Assembly: GCF_002351485.1 (NCBI RefSeq)
Contig: NZ_NWMW01000001.1
Location: 1,922,001 to 1,986,000 of the forward strand
DNA from: Sphingomonas spermidinifaciens
GTDB taxonomy: Bacteria; Pseudomonadota; Alphaproteobacteria; Sphingomonadales; Sphingomonadaceae
DNA length: 64,000 bases
Reading direction: 5' to 3'
In this document: positions 58,655-64,000 of the stretch, one piece after another
Numbering within the stretch: the stretch's first letter is position 1
Layout of the letters: each line of letters starts with the position of its first letter
The notes under the pieces: model-generated
What the model was told of the DNA's origin: nothing
The model's database searches: none
What the model saw: the letters and a program-made list of their open reading frames with translations, nothing else
Program-made: the position numbers and the translations under genes

Positions 58655-59575
58655 TCAGTCGTCCCAGCGGAACGCGCCGACGCGCTCGTGACGGCCGAGC
58701 ATGAACGCATCGGCGACGAGGCGGAAGGGCGAAAGATCGGCGTCGATCGCGCCCGTGCCGATCATGTCGGCGAACCGGGCGTATAGGCGGCCATATTCAG
58801 TGCCTTCGGGCACGGCGACCTCGGCGTCGTCGATGAACAATCGCCCGCCGCCCTCGCGCAGTTCGGCGACGCCGTCGTCGGTCTCGAGCGTCATCGTCCA
58901 GGTCTGCGGCCCGCGCTGGTCGAAGCTGAACGCCGCCTCGATCGCGGTCTTGCCATGCGCCATCGTCAGGTCGGCCATGATCGGCGCCTCGCGATCGGCG
59001 GGGTACTTCAGCGTTGCGGCATGGAGTTCGGTGCCGGGTAACAGCCGCGTCAGGATCGACAGCGCATTGACGCCGGGGTCGAACACCCCGATGCCCGGCT
59101 CCCAGATCCATTCCTGTCCGGGGTGCCAGACGCGAACATCCTCCTTCCACGCGATCGACATGCGGTGGAGGCTCCTGCCGGCCAGCCACTGCGCCGCGGG
59201 TTCGACCGCGCTTGCCTCGCGCGAATGCCAGGTGAGGTAGAGCGCGCGGCCGGCGTCGCGGGCCATGCCGGAATAGCGCTCGGCGACGCTGACGGTCGCG
59301 GCAGGCGGCTTCTCGACCATGACGTCGAGGCCGAGGCCCAGCGCCTCCTCGATCAGCGGGGTGCGCGCCATTGGCGGGGTACAGAGCGACACGGCGGCGA
59401 GGTCGGGAACCTGAGCCTTCAGTTCGGTGATCGTTGCGGCGACGGGCACGTCCTCGTCCCGCGCATGGCCACTGACGATGCCCGCCAGGTGCAGCTTGTC
59501 GCTGGCGGCAAGCGTCGGCAGATGCTGGTCGCGCGCGATCTTTCCCAGGCCGACGATCGCAATGGCGTGGCTCAA
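58655..59575 (-). CDS. Gfo/Idh/MocA sugar 1-dehydrogenase (L-arabinose/D-galactose type)
   Basis: 306 aa. Rossmann opening IAIVGLGKIARDQHLPTLAA, catalytic Lys in MVEKPPAATVSVAERY, and WEPGIGVFDPGVNALSIL in which Asp and Asn are spaced as in the Azospirillum L-arabinose 1-dehydrogenase (Asp-X3-Asn). It oxidises the sugar to its lactone, the first step of non-phosphorylating arabinose or galactose breakdown. TTG start at 59575 preceded by GAGGGAGAG. Downstream lactonase and dehydratase genes are not in the window. Confidence 0.85.
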   Translation of the reverse strand: MSHAIAIVGLGKIARDQHLPTLAASDKLHLAGIVSGHARDEDVPVAATITELKAQVPDLAAVSLCTPPMARTPLIEEALGLGLDVMVEKPPAATVSVAERYSGMARDAGRALYLTWHSREASAVEPAAQWLAGRSLHRMSIAWKEDVRVWHPGQEWIWEPGIGVFDPGVNALSILTRLLPGTELHAATLKYPADREAPIMADLTMAHGKTAIEAAFSFDQRGPQTWTMTLETDDGVAELREGGGRLFIDDAEVAVPEGTEYGRLYARFADMIGTGAIDADLSPFRLVADAFMLGRHERVGAFRWDD

Positions 59576-59654
59576 CTCGACTCTCCCTCTGCCGTTATCT
59601 CGGCTTGTCTGACAAATCTGATTTCGCAGATCGCTCGCGCGGCGACAAGCGGGT

Positions 59655-60728
59655 TTAGTCGAACAGCGACGGGACCGCATCCTCCGCGGGAAAGCCCGAA
59701 ACGGTCACGCCGACGAGGCGCAGGCCGAGCGTCAGCGGATACAGCGTACCGATCAGCGCACGGGCGGTGGCGAGCAGCTGGTCGCGGTCGCGCACTGGCG
59801 CGGGGGTGCTGCGGCTGCGCGTCACCTGGCGGAAATCGGCATATTTCGCCTTGACCGTCACGGTCCGGCCATAGCGGCCGCGCGACACGCACCAGTTCCA
59901 GACCTCCTCGGCCTGCTGCGCGACCGCAGCCTCGATTTCGAGAGGATCGATCAGGTCTCGCGCAAAAGTCGTTTCGGACCCGGAGGACTTGCGCACGCGA
60001 TTGGACTCCACCGGGCGGTGGTCGATGCCGCGGGCGATGCCGTGATACCAGTCGGCCGAGCTGCCGAAATGTTCGGCCAGGAAGGCGAGCGACTTGGCCG
60101 CGAGGTCGACGCCGCGCTCGATCCCCAGCCGCCGCATCTTGGCCGCGGTGACCGGGCCGACGCCGTGGAAGCGCTCGACCGGCAGCCCGGCGACCCACTC
60201 GGCACCCATTTCGGGCGTCACCGCGAACTGGCCGTTGGGCTTTTTCTGGTCCGAAGCGAGCTTGGCGAGGAACTTGTTGTAGGAGATGCCCGCCGAGGCG
60301 GTGAGCCCGGTCTCCTCGGCGATCGCCGCGCGGATCGCCTTTGCCGTCGCCCAGGCGGTGCCCAGCCCGCGGGCATCGGCAGTGACGTCGAGATACGCCT
60401 CGTCGAGCGACAACGGCTGGATGAGGTCGGTGTAGCGCGCGAAGATGGCGTGTATCTGCTGGCTGACCGCGCGATACACCTCGAAACGCGGCGGCACGAA
60501 GATGAGCTCGGGACAGCGCCGCTTTGCGCTGACCGACGGCATCGCCGACTTCACGCCGAAGGCCCGCGCCTCGTAGCTCGCCGCCGCGACGACGCCCCGC
60601 GCCTCGCCATGCCCGACCGCCAGCGGACGCCCGCGAAGCTCGGGCGCGTCGCGCTGTTCGACCGACGCATAGAAGGCGTCCATATCGACATGGATGATCT
60701 TGCGGACGGGCGGGGACTCAGCGCTCAC
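59655..60728 (-). CDS. dinB: DNA polymerase IV (Y family)
   Basis: Translesion polymerase of 357 aa. Catalytic acidic residues in IIHVDMDAFYASVEQRD (about residues 11-27) and QPLSLDEAYLDVT; fingers/palm YEARAFGVKSAMPSVSAKR, helix-hairpin-helix ERFHGVGPVTAAKMRRLGI and little-finger region ETTFARDLID. GTG at 60728 chosen; the longer open frame starts in the divergent promoter region. The usual C-terminal beta-clamp peptide may be VPSLFD. Confidence 0.93.
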   Translation of the reverse strand: MSAESPPVRKIIHVDMDAFYASVEQRDAPELRGRPLAVGHGEARGVVAAASYEARAFGVKSAMPSVSAKRRCPELIFVPPRFEVYRAVSQQIHAIFARYTDLIQPLSLDEAYLDVTADARGLGTAWATAKAIRAAIAEETGLTASAGISYNKFLAKLASDQKKPNGQFAVTPEMGAEWVAGLPVERFHGVGPVTAAKMRRLGIERGVDLAAKSLAFLAEHFGSSADWYHGIARGIDHRPVESNRVRKSSGSETTFARDLIDPLEIEAAVAQQAEEVWNWCVSRGRYGRTVTVKAKYADFRQVTRSRSTPAPVRDRDQLLATARALIGTLYPLTLGLRLVGVTVSGFPAEDAVPSLFD

Positions 60729-60924
60729 TGCACGTCGATCTAGGCGCGATCGACAAGATGCGGGAGTCGCGAAACCGCGTTCAAAGCTTAACGCCACCTT
60801 GCGCTTTTCGGATCGCCGGTTGGATTCCGGCGGCGAAACGATGGCGCCGTTCAGGCAGTCATCGAAGCGTCATGCTAGTCACCATCCGCCCGCCTGGCAT
60901 CGCGGGTGTCATGGGGGACCGCAT

Positions 60925-61335
60925 GTGCCGTTGAAACAATCGATCGTCGTGCTCGGTTCCGGGCTCGCGCTGTTCGCCGCCACGCCCGCCTGGGCCGAGG
61001 AGGCGCCTGCCGCGGCCGAAACACACACGGTGATCGAGAAGGTGGGCGAAGGGCTTGCCAGTTTCTTCGGCCGCGAGATCGCCGGCCTGCGCACCGCTAG
61101 CGGCGAAAAGTGCGATCCCGAGACGTTGACCGCCGCGCACCGCACCTTGCCCTTCGGCAGCCTCGTCCGCGTCACCGACGCGCTTACCGGCAACAGCGTC
61201 ATCGTCCGCATCAACGACCGCGGACCCTTTGCCGGCAAGCGCGTGATCGACCTGTCCAAAGCCGCCGCCCGCGAACTCGGTATCGTCGGTCGCGGCACTG
61301 CGCGCGTCATCATGAGCCTCGTCGCCCGCAACTGA
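60925..61335 (+). CDS. RlpA-like double-psi beta-barrel protein, secreted
   Basis: 136 aa. GTG start; signal peptide LKQSIVVLGSGLALFAATPA, then an acidic linker and a double-psi barrel: GLRTASGEKCDPETLTAAHR, TLPFGSLVRVTDALTGNSVI, VRINDRGPFAGKRVIDLSKA, AARELGIVGRGTARVIM. In RlpA the fold hydrolyses naked septal glycan; the conserved Asp in NDRGPF is present. No SPOR domain, so it is a short version. The 196 nt between it and dinB should hold both promoters. Confidence 0.9.
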   Translation: MPLKQSIVVLGSGLALFAATPAWAEEAPAAAETHTVIEKVGEGLASFFGREIAGLRTASGEKCDPETLTAAHRTLPFGSLVRVTDALTGNSVIVRINDRGPFAGKRVIDLSKAAARELGIVGRGTARVIMSLVARN

Positions 61336-61408
61336 ATTGCGCACGGGCGTCGGCGCGCATTCGCATTGATGCGTTGACCCCCGACCCGCTGCGGTGCAGC
61401 AAGCGGTT

Positions 61409-64000
61409 ATGGCCACGCTTCCCCCGATCGCGAACAATCCCGACATCCGTCTGCTCGGCCGGATGCTGGGCGACGTCATCCGCGCCTATGGCGGCGAGGC
61501 GCTGTTCAAGCGCATCGAATATATCCGCGCCACCTCGGTCGATCGGCATCGCGGCGTCGCCGGCGCCGACGCGATAGATCCCGGCCTCGAGCGGCTGACG
61601 CTCGACGAGACGCTCGATTTCGTCCGCGGCTTCATGCTCTTCTCGATGCTCGCAAACCTCGCCGAGGATCGGCAGGGGATTGCGCGCGAGGAGGGGGCGG
61701 ACGTCGCCCATGCGCTCGGCACGCTCGCCGAACACGGGATCGGCAAGGACCGGGTGCTGGCGCTGCTCGACCACGCGCTGATCGTCCCGGTGCTTACGGC
61801 GCACCCGACCGAGGTGCGGCGGAAGTCGATGATCGACCACCGCAACCGCATCGCCGAGCTGATGGCGTTGCAGGACCGCGGGCTCGAAGAGACCGAGGAC
61901 GGCGACCGCATCGACGAGGCGCTGGTGCGCCAGATCGCGCTCCTGTGGCAGACGCGCGTGCTGCGGCGCGAGCGGCTGTACGTCGCCGACGAGGTCGAGA
62001 CCGCACTCTCGTACCTGCGCGACGTGTTCCTCCCTGCGCTGCCCGCACTCTACGCGCGCTGGGACCGGGCGATGGGCGAGCGGCTGCCCGCCTTCCTGCG
62101 CTGCGGCAGCTGGATCGGCGGCGACCGCGACGGCAATCCCTATGTCACCGCCGAATCGCTCACCCGCGCGCTCGACCGGGCGGCGGAGACGGCGCTGGTC
62201 CACTATATGGATGCGGTCCATGCGCTGGGTGCCGAGCTGTCGATCTCGACCGAGATCACCAGGGTGAACGGCGAGGTCGGACGGCTGGCCGACGCAAGCG
62301 GCGATTCGGCCGCCAGCCGCAGCGACGAGCCCTATCGCCGCGCGCTGTCGGGCATCTACGCCCGTCTCGCCGCGACGCATCGCCAGCTCGTCGGCAAAGC
62401 CGCCCCGCGCCCCGGCGCGCTGACGGGCGAGCCTTATGCCGGGCCGGGCGAGCTTCGCGACGACCTCGTCGCCGTGGCCCGCAGCCTGTCTTCGGCGGGC
62501 GAGGGGGTGCTGGCGACCGGCGGCGCGCTCGGTCGGCTGATCCGCGCAGTCGAGATCTTCGGCTTCCATCTCGCGACGCTCGACCTGCGCCAGAACTCGG
62601 CAGTGCATGAGCGCGTCGTCGCCGAGCTGCTCAAGGCCGCCGGGGTCGAGGCGGATTATCTGACGCTGGACGAGGCCGCGCGCGTGGCGCTGCTCCGCCG
62701 CGAACTCGCCAGCCCGCGCCCGCTCACCAGCCCCTATGCCGATTACTCGGAGGAGACCGCGGGCGAGCTCGCCATCCTCCACGCCGCTGCCGCCGCCCAT
62801 GCGCGCTACGGCCGGCAGTGCATCACTCAGCACGTCATCTCGATGGCCCAGTCGGTCAGCGACCTGCTCGAGGTCCATCTGATGCTCAAGGAAGCGGGGC
62901 TGTGGGTGCCCGGCGATCCTCCGACTTCGCATCTGATGGTCGTGCCCTTGTTCGAAACCGTCGCCGACCTCGAGGCGGGCGCCGACATCATGCGCGACTA
63001 TCTGGCGCTGCCGGAGATCGCCGCGACCGCGACTGCGCGCGGGCACCAGGAAGTGATGATCGGCTATTCGGATTCGAACAAGGACGGCGGCTACCTCACC
63101 TCCACCTGGCAGTTGTCGCGCGGGTCGGCGGCGCTGGCGCCGGTGTTCGAGGCGGCGGGAGTCGGCATGCAGCTGTTCCACGGCCGCGGCGGCTCGGTCG
63201 GGCGCGGCGGCGGCTCGTCCTTCTCGGCGATCCAGGCACAGCCGCCCGGCACCGTCCAGGGCCGCATCCGCATCACCGAACAGGGCGAGGTGATTGCGGC
63301 GAAGTACGGCACGCGCGCAAGCGCGATGGCCAATCTGGAGGCCGTCACGTCGGCCACCCTGCTCGCCAGCCTCGAGCCCGAGCAGCTGTCGGCGGACGAC
63401 GCCGCGCGCTTCCACGCGGCGATGGACGAATTGTCGACCACCGCCTTCAAGGCCTATCGCGACCTCGTCTACGGCACCGAGGGATTCCGGCAATTCTTCC
63501 GTCAGATGACCCCGATCGCCGAAATCTCCGGCCTCAAGATCGGCTCGCGCCCCGCCAGCCGCAAGAAATCCGACGCGATCGAGGATCTGCGCGCCATCCC
63601 GTGGGTGTTCAGCTGGGCGCAGGCGCGGGTGATGCTGCCCGGCTGGTACGGCGTCGGCGCCGCGATCGAGGCGTTCGAGGACAAGGGTCTGTTGCGAGAG
63701 ATGGCGGCGGGCTGGCCCTTCTTCGCCGCGACGCTCGCCAACATGGAGATGGTGCTCGCCAAGTCCGACATGGCCGTCGCCGAACGGTATGCGCAACTGG
63801 TCGAGGATGCGGGGCAGCGCGAGGCGATCTTCGGGCGCATCCGGTCGGGCTGGCAGGCGACGCATGACGGGCTGCTGACGATCACCCGCCAGACGCGGCT
63901 TCTGGAAAAGAACCCGGCGCTGGAGGCGTCGATCCGGCTGCGCCTCCCCTATATCGAGCCGCTCAACCTGCTCCAGATCGAGCTCCTCAAGCGCCACCGC
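61409..64000 (+). CDS. ppc: Phosphoenolpyruvate carboxylase (3' end beyond window)
   Basis: Anaplerotic enzyme making oxaloacetate from PEP and bicarbonate. 864 codons are present and the frame is open to the window end; the family is about 880-930 aa, so only the C-terminus is missing. Starts MATLPPIANNPDIRLLGRML. Catalytic blocks: VLTAHPTEVRRKS, WIGGDRDGNPYVT, GYSDSNKDGGYLTS and LFHGRGGSVGRGGG. The frame was checked at 61781, 63059, 63176 and 63998 and is continuous. Confidence 0.96.
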   Translation, partial: MATLPPIANNPDIRLLGRMLGDVIRAYGGEALFKRIEYIRATSVDRHRGVAGADAIDPGLERLTLDETLDFVRGFMLFSMLANLAEDRQGIAREEGADVAHALGTLAEHGIGKDRVLALLDHALIVPVLTAHPTEVRRKSMIDHRNRIAELMALQDRGLEETEDGDRIDEALVRQIALLWQTRVLRRERLYVADEVETALSYLRDVFLPALPALYARWDRAMGERLPAFLRCGSWIGGDRDGNPYVTAESLTRALDRAAETALVHYMDAVHALGAELSISTEITRVNGEVGRLADASGDSAASRSDEPYRRALSGIYARLAATHRQLVGKAAPRPGALTGEPYAGPGELRDDLVAVARSLSSAGEGVLATGGALGRLIRAVEIFGFHLATLDLRQNSAVHERVVAELLKAAGVEADYLTLDEAARVALLRRELASPRPLTSPYADYSEETAGELAILHAAAAAHARYGRQCITQHVISMAQSVSDLLEVHLMLKEAGLWVPGDPPTSHLMVVPLFETVADLEAGADIMRDYLALPEIAATATARGHQEVMIGYSDSNKDGGYLTSTWQLSRGSAALAPVFEAAGVGMQLFHGRGGSVGRGGGSSFSAIQAQPPGTVQGRIRITEQGEVIAAKYGTRASAMANLEAVTSATLLASLEPEQLSADDAARFHAAMDELSTTAFKAYRDLVYGTEGFRQFFRQMTPIAEISGLKIGSRPASRKKSDAIEDLRAIPWVFSWAQARVMLPGWYGVGAAIEAFEDKGLLREMAAGWPFFAATLANMEMVLAKSDMAVAERYAQLVEDAGQREAIFGRIRSGWQATHDGLLTITRQTRLLEKNPALEASIRLRLPYIEPLNLLQIELLKRHR

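Noticed and set aside
61310..63997. Minus-strand open frame of 895 codons at the right end
   Set aside because: It is the antisense of phosphoenolpyruvate carboxylase, whose motifs all lie in the plus-strand frame from 61409.

Overview
The window is high-GC, densely packed alphaproteobacterial chromosome. A crtY-crtI-crtB carotenoid cluster with no crtE or crtW beside it, the infA-maf-RNase E/G-yacG-tRNA-Phe string, a short-form HisG with a separate HisZ, MipA/OmpV, a TonB protein and several secreted M28 peptidases together point to a Sphingomonas-like member of the Sphingomonadales. This is inferred from gene content and order, because no rRNA is present.

Layout. 1-2.9 kb: minus-strand genes for an envelope protein, a DUF2141 protein, a di-iron membrane hydroxylase and a frameshifted DUF3291-like gene. 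2.9-7.1 kb: crtY, crtI, a LOG-family gene and crtB, with start/stop overlaps at crtY/crtI and LOG/crtB. 7.2-11.9 kb: a Crp/Fnr regulator, a NUDIX hydrolase, mscL, a strongly folded intergenic element, and glnK-amtB behind a sigma-54 promoter. 12-14.6 kb: TetR and AraC regulators and an SDR, with paired operator-like dyads. 14.8-20.6 kb: an accessory segment ending at tRNA-Phe. It holds a decayed Hsp70-family gene (frameshift in an A7 run, 5' end cut by an IS3-family element), the IS itself with several lesions, a small HTH gene, an unrecognised ORF and remnants. 20.6-22.7 kb: yacG, RNase E/G-like, maf and infA.

22.8-32.2 kb: TonB, a 56-aa membrane protein, NIPSNAP, a dicarboxylate-type symporter, a proton-pumping pyrophosphatase, thiL, two small secreted proteins, nusB, hisD and hisG. 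32.3-41.2 kb: two tandem M28 peptidases coupled to an SDR; on the opposite strand hisZ, a phospholipase D-like protein, an aldolase and an EamA transporter, plus a DUF559 pseudogene. 41.2-44.6 kb: serC-serA with a structured serC leader, and a lipoprotein. 44.7-51.3 kb: recF, a DEAD-box helicase, an OmpA-like protein, a Dabb protein and gyrB. 51.5-60.7 kb: katG, a third M28 peptidase, an arabinose-type module (GH51, FucP-like MFS, sugar 1-dehydrogenase) and dinB. 60.9-64 kb: an RlpA-like protein and phosphoenolpyruvate carboxylase, cut by the window end.

How the genes work together: the crt genes convert geranylgeranyl-PP through phytoene and lycopene to beta-carotene, with the adjacent hydroxylase a candidate ring modifier. 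GlnK and AmtB form the usual ammonium uptake/sensing pair. SerC and SerA perform two steps of serine synthesis. HisG and HisZ should form the first histidine enzyme although encoded about 8 kb apart. The GH51/MFS/dehydrogenase set can release, import and oxidise arabinose. The segments least explained by standard annotation are the 14.8-20.6 kb accessory region and the folded element at 9040-9180.
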